A stretch of 52,618 bases of DNA from an uncultured Veillonella sp. Its GTDB lineage: Bacteria; Bacillota; Negativicutes; Veillonellales; Veillonellaceae. The first letter of the stretch is position 1. Each line of letters begins with the position of its first letter. A model generated the notes under the pieces. It saw only the letters and a list, made by a program, of their open reading frames with translations, had not been told where the DNA came from and made no database searches. This document shows, piece by piece, positions 15,402-24,280 of this stretch. The position numbers were made by a program, and so were the translations under genes. Location of the stretch: contig CABSJL010000011.1 in NCBI GenBank assembly GCA_902478055.1, positions 1-52,618 of the forward strand. Reading direction: 5' to 3'.

Positions 15402-16133
15402 ATGTATCGTAATGTGCGCGTTATACCTAAACAGTTACTGGAACAATTATATGTAGAGAAACAGTGGAGTGTTCGCGAGGTAGCAGAGTATTTCCAGTGT
15501 AGTGTAGATACTATTATGCGGCGGATGAAGGCATATGATATTGAGCGAAGACCGTTGAAAAAAGATATAAATATGGTTCATGTACAAGCTCTATATGAGT
15601 CAGGTAAGTGGTCATTACATTCTTTAGCGAAGCGTTATGATGTATCGATTACGACGATGGCAAGTCGGATGAAAGAATATGGATTGGCTTGTCAGCGTTC
15701 GACTAAGAATGTAGCTATCGATCCGGTACGTATTTGTAGGGCCTATAAAAGTGGAAATACGTCAGACTCTATTGCGCGTATGTATGGCATATCCCGATGG
15801 AAAGTACATCATGTGTTGCGTCATATGGGAATGTGTACAACGCTTAAAGCAAAAATATCTCGAAAGGTGGACGAGATGGCGTACTTGTATATTCATCATC
15901 ATATGAGTACAGATGATATAGGTTTAGCTTACGGTATACGAGGGTCCACGGTGGCTATGTATTTACGGGAGCAAGGTATAGAAATTCGTTCAAATATATT
16001 AGAATTAGACGAAAATAGAATAAAAAACTTACGTGCTCAAGGGTATGGTGTTACTAAAATTGCACAGATGATGGGGTGCTCTGCTTCTGCCGTACGAAAG
16101 CGGTTAGCCATGAAAAAATATATCTCTCCTTGA
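15402..16133 (+). CDS. Protein of five tandem helix-turn-helix units
   Basis: 243 residues consisting almost entirely of helix-turn-helix modules. HTH cores start at residues 23 (SVREVAEYFQCSVDTIMRRM), 71, 120, 169 and 216, so the period is 47-49 residues. Each unit has the resolvase/homeodomain-like pattern of an entry helix, then [ST]xxxIAxxYGxSxxTVxxRL, then an R/K-rich link. No catalytic, sensor or oligomerisation domain is seen. Start ATG has AAAGGTGAT upstream. It stands alone after a terminator. It might be a sequence-specific DNA-binding regulator reading a long site, or a domesticated remnant of a phage or mobile-element protein. Function unknown. Confidence 0.75.
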   Translation: MYRNVRVIPKQLLEQLYVEKQWSVREVAEYFQCSVDTIMRRMKAYDIERRPLKKDINMVHVQALYESGKWSLHSLAKRYDVSITTMASRMKEYGLACQRSTKNVAIDPVRICRAYKSGNTSDSIARMYGISRWKVHHVLRHMGMCTTLKAKISRKVDEMAYLYIHHHMSTDDIGLAYGIRGSTVAMYLREQGIEIRSNILELDENRIKNLRAQGYGVTKIAQMMGCSASAVRKRLAMKKYISP

Positions 16134-16187
16134 TGTAGTGAGGTAGATACTATATACTTAAATTTATACAATGATGGGAGGAATATT

Positions 16188-17126
16188 ATGCTTGAAATTA
16201 TATCTGCTTTAATACCGTTTTTCTTACTTGGCATAGCGGCCGCTGGTTTGTCCCGTGTATCTGGGGTGGCACTGTCAATGATCATAGTACCAACGCTATT
16301 GATTTGGGGCGCTAACGCGATTGATGTTATTGCCTTTATGCTGCTATTTGTGGTGTACAACAACTTTACAATGGAAACACAAGATGTTCGTTTAGACTAT
16401 AAAGAACTTGTATTATTCCCTAAATGGCGTCTATGTATTCCATTTATTTTGAGTTTAGTTGCTGCGTTCTTTGTGCCAGCTGCAGGGATTGCCATCTTTA
16501 TGGCCTGCTTTGTCCTAGAATTGTTAGCTACTGTATACAAACGCATTCCTGAAAATAAGCGACCTCGCTTGCATCGCGTTATTGTTACATCCGTTTTAAG
16601 TGCTGTTGTAACTGCTGTAGGTGCTTATGCGGGCCCTAAAATTCCTAGTGAATACTATTTCATCTGTGCTGGTTTAGCTATCTTAATTATTACAGGCTTT
16701 GCTTGGTACGTAGGCAATCATCGAGATGCTTTTAGAAGTGCATGGGAAACAATTTGGGCTGACTTCAATTTGTTCTTGGGTATGTTTGGTGTAGAAGCCT
16801 CTTATTATCCAGCAGCGCTTACACGTTCCATTCCAAATCCAATGGACCGCATGTTACCAATGATTACCGTAGTAGGTGGATACGCTGGTCTTATGGTGGT
16901 ATTTGGTGTTTACAATATCTTCTCCATACCATCCTTGATTACCGCTATTGGTGCGGCTATTGGTATTCGTCTCTTTGGTATGTATGAGTTTCCACGTCAT
17001 GGCAGCTTCTCCTACTTAGCGATTGGTTTTGCTGTAGCGGCTGTTGTATGCTTGTATCTCGTATCTCCTACACCAGTAGGCTTTGATCATATTAATACAT
17101 TAGTATCTCAACCAATCGGTCAATAA
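16188..17126 (+). CDS. TauE/SafE-like membrane protein (TSUP superfamily)
   Basis: 312 residues with about 8-9 membrane segments. The N-terminal half starts with a helix followed by GLSRVSGVALSMIIVPTLL, which fits the opening of TSUP (TauE/SafE) proteins, and a second related half follows after a basic loop (YKRIPENKRPRLHR, about 127-140). TSUP members export sulfite or sulfoacetate, or carry other anions. Start has GGGAGG upstream. No sulfur genes are adjacent, so the substrate is open. Family assignment is moderate; a generic permease is the alternative. Confidence 0.6.
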   Translation: MLEIISALIPFFLLGIAAAGLSRVSGVALSMIIVPTLLIWGANAIDVIAFMLLFVVYNNFTMETQDVRLDYKELVLFPKWRLCIPFILSLVAAFFVPAAGIAIFMACFVLELLATVYKRIPENKRPRLHRVIVTSVLSAVVTAVGAYAGPKIPSEYYFICAGLAILIITGFAWYVGNHRDAFRSAWETIWADFNLFLGMFGVEASYYPAALTRSIPNPMDRMLPMITVVGGYAGLMVVFGVYNIFSIPSLITAIGAAIGIRLFGMYEFPRHGSFSYLAIGFAVAAVVCLYLVSPTPVGFDHINTLVSQPIGQ

Positions 17127-17273
17127 GGACTAGTAGTTTACTTATTTCTTTATCGTTTTATTAATATTTTTAGTGTTTTACCTAGTATCTAATAGAATTT
17201 AGTTTTGTGATATAGTTCATATATTATGCTGAAAGTTGAGTTCATACTAGATTGTGAAAGGGGTTGATGCTCT

Positions 17274-17867
17274 GTGGCAGAAACAATTGAAACTAGACCA
17301 TTTCCACCGTTCTTACCAAAGAATACGACGGTGATGATGATGGGGACATTCCCACCAACTTCCGAAAAGCGATCTATGGAATTTCATTATCCTAACTTTC
17401 AAAATGATATGTGGCGCGTGTATGGCTTAGTATTCTTTGAGGACAAGGAACACTTTAGAAAAGGGGAGGAAAAAGCCTTTGATGCGGATAAGATTAAAGC
17501 GTTCTTATCTGAAGCAGGGATTGCTTCTTGTCCTACTGTATTAAAAGCTATACGCGAAAAGGGGAATGCATCAGATGCATTTCTTAAGGTTGTTGAACCT
17601 GTACCATTGGCAGAGGTTTTGGACCAAATTCCCGACTGTAAACATATCGGTACCACAGGTGGTAAGGCCACAGAAATTTTGTTGAGTCTTTTACCAGAAA
17701 AGGTTAAATTGCCTAAAACAGGGGAGACAATTCCCTTTGTGTTTAACGGACGTGAATTGACGTTAACGCGATTACCATCTACATCTCGTGCGTATCCTTT
17801 GAGTCTTGCTAAAAAGGCTGAAGCTTATAAAAACTTCTTTAAGGCGTGTGGATTAAAAACGAAATAA
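17274..17867 (+). CDS. Uracil-DNA glycosylase superfamily protein
   Basis: 197 residues with a GTG start (GAAAGGGG 10 bases upstream; no in-frame ATG fits). The N-terminal VMMMGTFPP (about 20-28) is the motif 1 form of the UDG/MUG superfamily, and the C-terminal LTRLPSTSRAYP corresponds to the DNA-contacting motif 2 region (LPSTSxAN type). Members excise uracil or related bases from DNA. Residues that would activate the water are not obvious, and activity is unproven. It is a single gene between two AT-rich gaps. Confidence 0.75.
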   Translation: MAETIETRPFPPFLPKNTTVMMMGTFPPTSEKRSMEFHYPNFQNDMWRVYGLVFFEDKEHFRKGEEKAFDADKIKAFLSEAGIASCPTVLKAIREKGNASDAFLKVVEPVPLAEVLDQIPDCKHIGTTGGKATEILLSLLPEKVKLPKTGETIPFVFNGRELTLTRLPSTSRAYPLSLAKKAEAYKNFFKACGLKTK

Positions 17868-17938
17868 TATAGGTAGATATGTAAAGCATATAGATGTATC
17901 AGCTATATAGAAAAGTCATTAACTAAATAGTTATAAAT

Positions 17939-18000
17939 AACACCTTTGATGTTATATCGTATCTTCGGGGATATAATATAAACGATCAAAGGTGTTTTTA
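17939..18000 (+). terminator. Intrinsic terminator
   Basis: A 12-bp perfect outer stem (17939-17950 with 17985-17996) encloses an inner hairpin with a TTCG loop, and is followed by TTTA. Confidence 0.75.
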
Positions 18001-18106
18001 TTATCAAAAATTAATGTGAGCTATAAAAATGGATATATCTATATTATGATTGATTACACATATCTTGTTATAAATAAAAGTAATGAGCTGTATAACATTT
18101 TAGTTC

Positions 18107-18134
18107 TTGATTTCTAGAATGAGAGGTTTATAAT
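18107..18134 (+). promoter_or_regulatory. Probable promoter of the MFS gene
   Basis: TTGATT (18107-18112), 16-base spacer, TATAAT (18129-18134), about 50 bases before the start codon. Confidence 0.5.
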
Positions 18135-18186
18135 TAATCGTTGTCGCAAATGGTTGACAATAGTTTAAGAAAATGGAGTTGATATT

Positions 18187-19437
18187 ATGGATAAGGCTAA
18201 AGAGGCCTTATGGACAAGATCCTTTGTCCTCGATACTTTGATTAATTTCTTAGTATTTTTGATTTATTATTTATTAATCGTTATTATTGCGGTAGTAGCA
18301 AAGGATAATCTTCATGCTACAGCAAGTCAAGCTGGCTTGGCCGTTGGTATTTATATTATTGGTACCGTTGTTGCTCGTTTGTTAGCAGGACGTTTTATCA
18401 GCATCTTAGGCTGTCGTAAGATGTTGTACCTTGGTTTGTTAATTTATTTGGTTTCAACAGCCATGTACTTCTATACACCTAATTTATTGATGCTCGATAG
18501 TGTTCGTTTCTTAAATGGTTTTGCATACGGTATTACATCTACAGCTACAAGTACAATCGTAGCGGCTATTATTCCTATGTCACGTCGTGGTGAAGGGATT
18601 AACTACTATGGTTTATCTACATCTCTTGCCGCTGCGGTAGGTCCGTTCTTAGGGATTTTAATGCTACATAGCCTTGGCTATGACTTTATCATTGCCTTCT
18701 GTGTTGCTCTTATCATCCTTTGTGGTATTGGTTCCGTTATCATGAAATTTGATGAACCTAAGCTCGATATTGATTCTGAAGAACATAAAGGCATTAAAAT
18801 CTCTGACTATATCGAACCACGTATGAATTCTATTAGTCTTGTTTCTATACTAGTAGGTTTTGCATATTCTGGTGTTATCGGTTTTATGGCAGCCTATACA
18901 AAAGATTTAAATCTTATCTTAGCAGGTACATTCTTCTTTGTTGTGTATGCTGTAGTTATTACTATAACAAGACCATTACTTGGTATTGTGTTTGATATGA
19001 AAGGGGAAAACTTTGTTCTTTACCCTTGCTTCATATCTTTAGCGCTTGGTATTTTCTTATTATCCATCGCTCACTCTACATGGTTAATACTCTTATCCGC
19101 TGTGTTTGTTGGCCTTGGTTATGGTACATTTATGTCAAACGGTCAAGCCGTAACTGTTAAAATTGTGCCGGTTCACCGTATTGGTGTTGCCACATCCACA
19201 TACTTTATTGCCTTAGATATGGGGTTAGGTTTTGGTCCATACATCTTAGGTGCCATTAAAGAGGTAGTGGGTTATACAAGCATGTTCCATGTTACTGTTG
19301 TAGTAGCACTTCTTGCCTTCGTTGCGTACTATTTCTTATATGGTCGTTATGTAGGTACTGAAAAAGATCTTTCTTTGAAAGCTCGTGCTGAAGAAGAACA
19401 AATTAGAAATCGTAAACGCAATGGTAAACTTGCGTAG
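18187..19437 (+). CDS. MFS transporter
   Basis: 416 residues with 12 predicted membrane segments and a charged central loop (about 195-210). The loop between segments 2 and 3 (GRFISILGCRKMLYLG) is the MFS motif A region, here in a GxxxxxxGxRK form, and GITSTATSTIVAAIIPMSRRGEG matches the segment 4-5 region of drug/sugar efflux-type members. This suggests an efflux or small-metabolite transporter, with the substrate unknown. It is monocistronic, with a promoter upstream and a strong terminator downstream. Confidence 0.88.
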   Translation: MDKAKEALWTRSFVLDTLINFLVFLIYYLLIVIIAVVAKDNLHATASQAGLAVGIYIIGTVVARLLAGRFISILGCRKMLYLGLLIYLVSTAMYFYTPNLLMLDSVRFLNGFAYGITSTATSTIVAAIIPMSRRGEGINYYGLSTSLAAAVGPFLGILMLHSLGYDFIIAFCVALIILCGIGSVIMKFDEPKLDIDSEEHKGIKISDYIEPRMNSISLVSILVGFAYSGVIGFMAAYTKDLNLILAGTFFFVVYAVVITITRPLLGIVFDMKGENFVLYPCFISLALGIFLLSIAHSTWLILLSAVFVGLGYGTFMSNGQAVTVKIVPVHRIGVATSTYFIALDMGLGFGPYILGAIKEVVGYTSMFHVTVVVALLAFVAYYFLYGRYVGTEKDLSLKARAEEEQIRNRKRNGKLA

Positions 19438-19495
19438 AATGTACTCTGATTTGATTAGTTTTATTTCAGTAGATGGATATTATAACTAAATTAAG

Positions 19496-19531
19496 AGGAC
19501 TATACGAAAGATTTCGTATAGTCCTTTTTTG
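19496..19531. terminator. Strong terminator, probably bidirectional
   Basis: A perfect 14-bp stem (19496-19509 with 19512-19525) and a 6-base T run lie between the MFS gene and the convergent pepT. Confidence 0.85.
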
Positions 19532-19643
19532 GTGTTAAGATATCTTAGAATTTCATTGTGTTTTAGAATGCTAGTTTTGTATTTAAATATCCTTCAAATG
19601 GCATCTAGTAGTATAGGTGCATGAGTGGTTAGATTGTAAGCTA

Positions 19644-20867
19644 TTATTTCTCAATATTGACGATATTTACGATAACTTCTACGGCTTTTTTCATGTCATC
19701 AATACATGCAAATTCATGACGGCCATGTAGATTTTCTACGCCTGTAAAGATATTAGGGGTAGGGATGCCCATGAAGGAAATTTTAGAGCCGTCTGTACCG
19801 CCGCGGATAGGGTCACAAATAGGCGTGATACCCGCTTTTTCCATAGCAGCTTTGGCTACGTTAACGCATTCCATATTGTCTTTAATGATATCGTACATGT
19901 TGTAATATTGATCTTTTACGGATACTTCACATACTTCACGGCCGTAGATTTCGTTTAAAGTTTGACCTGCTTGTAAGAAGAATGCTTTTTTCGCTTCGAA
20001 TAATTCTTTGTCATGGTCGCGGATGATATAGTTCATTTTACCAGTATCTACTTGTGTTTCCATGCTCATAAGCATAAAGAAGCCTTGACGACCACATGTG
20101 TGTTCAGGAACAGCAGCACCTGGTAATAGCGCATCGAATTGCATTGCTAATTTAGCACAGTTAATCATAATACCTTTGGCAGTGCCTGTATGAACAGATA
20201 CACCTTTGAGAGTTACTGTACCGCCTGCAGCATTGAATGTTTCGTATTCAAGTTGACCAAGGCTTTCACCATCGATAGTATAAGCAAAATCAACAGGGAA
20301 TTCTTTGACATCAAAGTGATCGGCGCCAGTGCCAATTTCTTCGTCTGGACCGAAAGCGCACATGATTTTACCATGCTTGATTTCTGGATGAGCAACGAGG
20401 TATGCAAGGGCTTCCATAATTTCACAGATACCGGCCTTGTCGTCGCCGCCGAGAAGGGTGAGACCATCTGTGACAACTAAGGATTTACCAATATAATTTT
20501 TTAGATTAGGGAAATCTGCACGACGTGTGAAGATTTGATGTTCTTCGTTAAGGCAAATATCGCTGCCATCGTAATTTTCAACGATGCGAGGCTTAATATT
20601 TTCTGCGTTGTAGTCTGCTGTATCCATGTGAGCGATGAAGCCGATAGCAGGTGCTTTTTCATCTGTATTGGCATTTAATGTGCCGATGACAAAACCATTT
20701 TCACGGTTGTAAATAACTTCATCTAACCCGATTGCTTTTAAATCAGGAACGAGCACATTAGTAGCAAAGTCTACTTGAGTTTGAGTACTAGGAATTGTTG
20801 TACTTTCCTCGTTAGACCGTGTATTTATGCTTGTATAGCGTACAAAACGTTCGACCATTGATTCCAT
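19644..20867 (-). CDS. pepT: Peptidase T (aminotripeptidase)
   Basis: 407 residues, the family's normal length. M20 zinc peptidase that removes the N-terminal residue of tripeptides in the cytoplasm. Metal site: H80 and D82 in HMDTADYN, D142 in LGGDDKAG, E176-E177 in GPDEEIG, and the C-terminal FTGVENLHGRHEF with the last His ligand; RGGTDGSKIS is also conserved. Start at 20867 has GAGGAGG upstream. It is divergent from an OPT-type transporter, which fits uptake and breakdown of small peptides. Confidence 0.95.
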   Translation of the reverse strand: MESMVERFVRYTSINTRSNEESTTIPSTQTQVDFATNVLVPDLKAIGLDEVIYNRENGFVIGTLNANTDEKAPAIGFIAHMDTADYNAENIKPRIVENYDGSDICLNEEHQIFTRRADFPNLKNYIGKSLVVTDGLTLLGGDDKAGICEIMEALAYLVAHPEIKHGKIMCAFGPDEEIGTGADHFDVKEFPVDFAYTIDGESLGQLEYETFNAAGGTVTLKGVSVHTGTAKGIMINCAKLAMQFDALLPGAAVPEHTCGRQGFFMLMSMETQVDTGKMNYIIRDHDKELFEAKKAFFLQAGQTLNEIYGREVCEVSVKDQYYNMYDIIKDNMECVNVAKAAMEKAGITPICDPIRGGTDGSKISFMGIPTPNIFTGVENLHGRHEFACIDDMKKAVEVIVNIVNIEK

Positions 20868-21033
20868 AATGAGCCTCCTCGTAAGTAAACATACGTGTTA
20901 TACATACTGGTATACATACTGTATATAATAAAGATTCTTAATATACTTTCATTGTAGAACAGGGGCGGTGAAAATGCAAAATAAATATTTATGGATTGTG
21001 TGATATTTTATTCGCATAATGCATAGAAAAGCA

Positions 21034-21062
21034 TTGAACCATATATAGTGCCGTGTTAGTAT
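21034..21062 (+). promoter_or_regulatory. Probable promoter of the OPT gene
   Basis: TTGAAC (21034-21039), 17-base spacer, TAGTAT (21057-21062), 50 bases before the start codon, in the gap shared with divergent pepT. Confidence 0.5.
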
Positions 21063-21111
21063 AAAGGTGAATAGTTATACGTTTGTACATTTTCTGTGAG
21101 GAGGTTTTACC

Positions 21112-23049
21112 ATGTCGGACGAAACTCGTTCTATTCCGCCCGTAGAACCCGTATTGGATCCTAAGAAGGATTACGTAGAGATTAACTCATATGTTGTATT
21201 CTGGGGCCTATTCTATGCGGCAATTTTCACACTGGCTGTAGGTTATTTATGTTTGAAGATTGGTCAAACAGTAGATGCCTTTGCTCCAGTATCTGTACTT
21301 GCAATGGGTACAGCAGTTATTTTGAAACGGCAAAATGCTTTTGCTGAAACGGTTCACATTCAGGCTATCGCTAGTTCTAGTACGAACACATTAGCTGGTG
21401 CGATGTTCTTCTTGCCAGCTCTATACATTTGGAATGTTACAGATGTATCCTTTGTACAAATGGCGATTCCTATTATCCTTGGTGGCGTACTTGGTGTTCT
21501 ATTATGTGTTATGTTCCGTCGCTACTTTGTTGAGGAAATGCACTATGTGTATCCGTTCCCAAGTGGTCGTGCTGCTGCTGAAGTACTTATGAGTAATGAA
21601 GGTAGCAAAGCGAAACTCATGCTTGGTTCTGGTCTTATCGCTCTTATATATGACTTTATTCTTAACAGCCTTGGCTGGTGGGAAGAGGTTATCCGTACTA
21701 CTGCATTTAAATGGGGTTCTGCGCTAGCAGATTCTACTAAGTTAAATGCTGCTGTAGATACAGATGCTGCGTTGCTTGGCCTTGGTTACTTTACAGGCTT
21801 ACGGTATGCGGCTATTATCGCAGCTGGTTCCTTCTTCTCTTGGTTCGTATGTATTCCAATCGTATACTATTTAGCTCCGGAACATATCATGCAAATCAAT
21901 GGTCATGCAGTTCCACTTGCAGAGGCTCCAATTCGTAAAGTATTCTTAGACTATGTTCGTCATATTGGTATTGGTATGCTTGCCATGGCAGGTATCATCG
22001 GCTTACTCAATATGTCCAAAGTCGTAGCTAGTGTTGTTAAAAATGCAGTGCTTGATATTTTCAGTTCCAAAACTGTAGATGTTAACTTGCTTCGTACACA
22101 ACGCGACGTACCTACATCTTGGATTGGTGCTGGCATCTTGTTATGTACAGTTCTATTCGCAGCATACTTCCACTTTATGTATGCTGAAAGCTTCGGTCAA
22201 ACAATCGTAGCATTCTTAATTGTTCTTATCATGTCCTTCCTATTATCTGTAGTAGGTATTAGTTCCATCGCTTATACAGGTACAGAACCAGTATCTGGTA
22301 TGACAATCTTTATGATTATCATCTCCGCTGTATGCTTAACAGCAGCAGGCATGACTGGTAAAGTAGGTATGATTGCAGTCCTCATGATGGCATCCTTCAT
22401 TGGTACAACCATCGGTATGGCTGGTAACTTCATGTCTGAACTTAAAGTAGCGCATATGACAGGTGCTACACCTAAGAAAATGGAACAATGGCAAATCGTT
22501 GGTACTATTCTTTGTGCTGTACTTTCTGTAGGCGTTATGATCCTCTTGAACGATGCGTATGGCTTCGTAGGGGACCATGCATTAAATGCTCCACAAGCGA
22601 ATGCTATGGCTGCTATCATTGAACCGATGATGACTGGTGGTAGTGCTCAATGGCCTCTATATATGGCAGGTGCATTATTTGCAATCATCTTGTGGATGGT
22701 AAAAGTTCCACCATTGGCATTTGCTCTTGGTACATACTTGCCAATGGAAATCAACACACCATTACTTATCGGTGGTTTGATTGCATACTTCGTACAAAAT
22801 AGCACAAAAGATAAAGAATTGGCAGATCTTCGTTTCTCCAAAGGTAGCACAATTGCATCTGGTCTTGTAGCTGGTGGTGCTATTGGTTCTTTATTCAGTG
22901 CTGTACTTCGTATTGCAGGTGTTGATGTATTCGCTCAAGATTGGGTTGAAACACCTGAAGCAACATACCTCAGTATCGTAATGTACTTATTACTTTGTGT
23001 ATTCTTGTACAAAGTAGCTATGTACGTAAAAGCTAAAAAAGCTAAATAA
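21112..23049 (+). CDS. OPT-family oligopeptide transporter
   Basis: 645 residues with about 15-16 membrane segments. N-terminal YLCLKIGQTVDAFAPVSVLAM and GTNTLAG/SSSTNTLAGAMFF-type and YPFPSGRAAAEVL motifs are characteristic of bacterial OPT proteins. These take up small peptides or metal chelates with protons. Start has GAGGAGG. Peptidase T is divergent, so di- or tripeptide import is the likely role; iron-chelate transport, as in YSL-type members, is the alternative. Confidence 0.9.
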   Translation: MSDETRSIPPVEPVLDPKKDYVEINSYVVFWGLFYAAIFTLAVGYLCLKIGQTVDAFAPVSVLAMGTAVILKRQNAFAETVHIQAIASSSTNTLAGAMFFLPALYIWNVTDVSFVQMAIPIILGGVLGVLLCVMFRRYFVEEMHYVYPFPSGRAAAEVLMSNEGSKAKLMLGSGLIALIYDFILNSLGWWEEVIRTTAFKWGSALADSTKLNAAVDTDAALLGLGYFTGLRYAAIIAAGSFFSWFVCIPIVYYLAPEHIMQINGHAVPLAEAPIRKVFLDYVRHIGIGMLAMAGIIGLLNMSKVVASVVKNAVLDIFSSKTVDVNLLRTQRDVPTSWIGAGILLCTVLFAAYFHFMYAESFGQTIVAFLIVLIMSFLLSVVGISSIAYTGTEPVSGMTIFMIIISAVCLTAAGMTGKVGMIAVLMMASFIGTTIGMAGNFMSELKVAHMTGATPKKMEQWQIVGTILCAVLSVGVMILLNDAYGFVGDHALNAPQANAMAAIIEPMMTGGSAQWPLYMAGALFAIILWMVKVPPLAFALGTYLPMEINTPLLIGGLIAYFVQNSTKDKELADLRFSKGSTIASGLVAGGAIGSLFSAVLRIAGVDVFAQDWVETPEATYLSIVMYLLLCVFLYKVAMYVKAKKAK

Positions 23050-23128
23050 TGTGAGTATGATAGTTTTTTCAATGAAGTAAAAATGCTATCTATTCTATAA
23101 AATGCTAGGAATTCTCCTTCTTGGAGAT

Positions 23129-23177
23129 GGCCGCCTTCATCAAGTTAGGTTTAGCTTGGTGGAGGCGGTCTTTTTGT
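23129..23177 (+). terminator. Intrinsic terminator of the OPT gene
   Basis: A 16-bp stem (23129-23144 with 23155-23170, a few wobble pairs) is followed by TTTTTGT. Confidence 0.8.
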
Positions 23178-23304
23178 AATTATGATTATTTTTTGTTTCT
23201 AGCTATATAGTATGTTTGATATAACCTAAAGCTATGCTTGTGTAATACCTATTGATATAGTCGGATTAATTGACCCTAACTATATCGAATGTTATCATAA
23301 TACT

Positions 23305-23332
23305 ATAATACCTTTAGAGGTATTATTTTTAT
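23305..23332 (+). terminator. Terminator or attenuator before the binding-protein gene
   Basis: A 9-bp perfect stem (23305-23313 with 23318-23326) with 4-base loop is followed by TTTTATTATA. Confidence 0.6.
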
Positions 23333-23419
23333 TATACTCATACTGTAAGTATAGATAGATTCATTCGTATATAGAAAGAAAACTTTACATAGTATTGTAA
23401 AGTTAGAGTAAGATTAATT

Positions 23420-24205
23420 ATGAAATTTAAGAAAATAGCAGCTCTTTTAGGAGCTTTTACCATCGCTAGTAGTTTATTTATAGCAGGCTGTGGTAATACA
23501 GGTACTAGTCAAAAGACATGGCGCGTTGGTACTGATGCGACCTATGCACCATTTGGTTTTAAAGATAAAGACAGCGGTAAATTAGCTGGTTTTGATGTAG
23601 ATATTATCAATGCCATTGCACAGGAAGAGGGCGTTGAAGCCGATGTTCAAAACTTGAACTTTGATGCGCTTTTACCAGCACTACAAAGTAATACCATTGA
23701 TATTGCAATCTCGGATATGACTATTTCCGAGGATCGTGCCAAGTCTGTAGACTTTAGTAAACCATACTATATTGCAGGTAATGGCCTCGTTGTAAATATC
23801 GATAACACGAATATCAATAGTTTCAAGGACTTAGAAGGAAAGCGTATCGGTGTATCCATTGGTTCTACTGGTGCGGAAATTGCTAGTAAGATTCCTAATG
23901 CCGATGTGCGCCAATTTAATCTCATCGTAGATGCATTCTTAGAATTACAAAATAGAGGTGTAGATGTAGTTATTAACGATACACCGGTCAACGAATATTA
24001 TGTTAATAGTAAGGGCAAAGGTATCGCAAAGGTCACTGGAGAGGACTATGATGCGGCACCACTTGGTATTGCTGTGAAGAAAGGCAATACAGAGCTTCTT
24101 AATAAAGTTAACGATGGCTTGGCTAAGATTAAAGCCAATGGCAAATATGCGGAGATTTATAAAAAATGGTTTGGTAAAGAGCCACCAGCAGAGGATTTAA
24201 AATAG
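23420..24205 (+). CDS. Amino-acid-binding lipoprotein (ABC transporter family 3)
   Basis: 261 residues. Lipoprotein signal with lipobox IAGC (Cys24). The family 3 amino-acid-binding signature GFDVDIINAIAQEEG (about 58-72) follows WRVGTDATYAPFGF, and ISDMTISEDRAKSVDFSKPYY is also characteristic. It would bind a polar or basic amino acid at the outer face of the inner membrane. No permease or ATPase gene is next to it, so it must share one encoded elsewhere. The next gene, a homocysteine methyltransferase, hints at a sulfur amino acid such as methionine or S-methylmethionine as ligand; inference only. Confidence 0.88.
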   Translation: MKFKKIAALLGAFTIASSLFIAGCGNTGTSQKTWRVGTDATYAPFGFKDKDSGKLAGFDVDIINAIAQEEGVEADVQNLNFDALLPALQSNTIDIAISDMTISEDRAKSVDFSKPYYIAGNGLVVNIDNTNINSFKDLEGKRIGVSIGSTGAEIASKIPNADVRQFNLIVDAFLELQNRGVDVVINDTPVNEYYVNSKGKGIAKVTGEDYDAAPLGIAVKKGNTELLNKVNDGLAKIKANGKYAEIYKKWFGKEPPAEDLK

Positions 24206-24219
24206 TTTGTAGATAGAAC

Positions 24220-24250
24220 CTAAACGTATTATTTGTTATAATACGTTTAG
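24220..24250. other. Perfect 13-bp hairpin without a T run
   Basis: Arms 24220-24232 and 24238-24250 pair perfectly around a 5-base loop in the gap between the binding-protein gene and mmuM. No T run follows, so it is more likely an operator, RNA-processing or stability element than a terminator. Confidence 0.5.
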
Positions 24251-24280
24251 TAAACCTCAAAAGGTATGAGGTAGTATAGA

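Larger units (their letters stand above)
17868..18186. other. Intergenic region with terminator and promoter
   Basis: No small open frame with a ribosome binding site is seen. It holds a terminator at 17939-17999, then AT-rich sequence, then a promoter at 18107-18134. A short inverted repeat TTGTC (18141-18145)/GACAA (18156-18160) just downstream of the -10 box could be an operator. Confidence 0.4.
23050..23419. other. Intergenic region with two hairpin terminators
   Basis: No gene is seen. Two terminator-like hairpins lie at 23129-23177 and 23305-23332. The second is only about 90 bases before the next start codon, so it either ends stray transcripts or acts as an attenuator of that gene. 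Confidence 0.4.
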
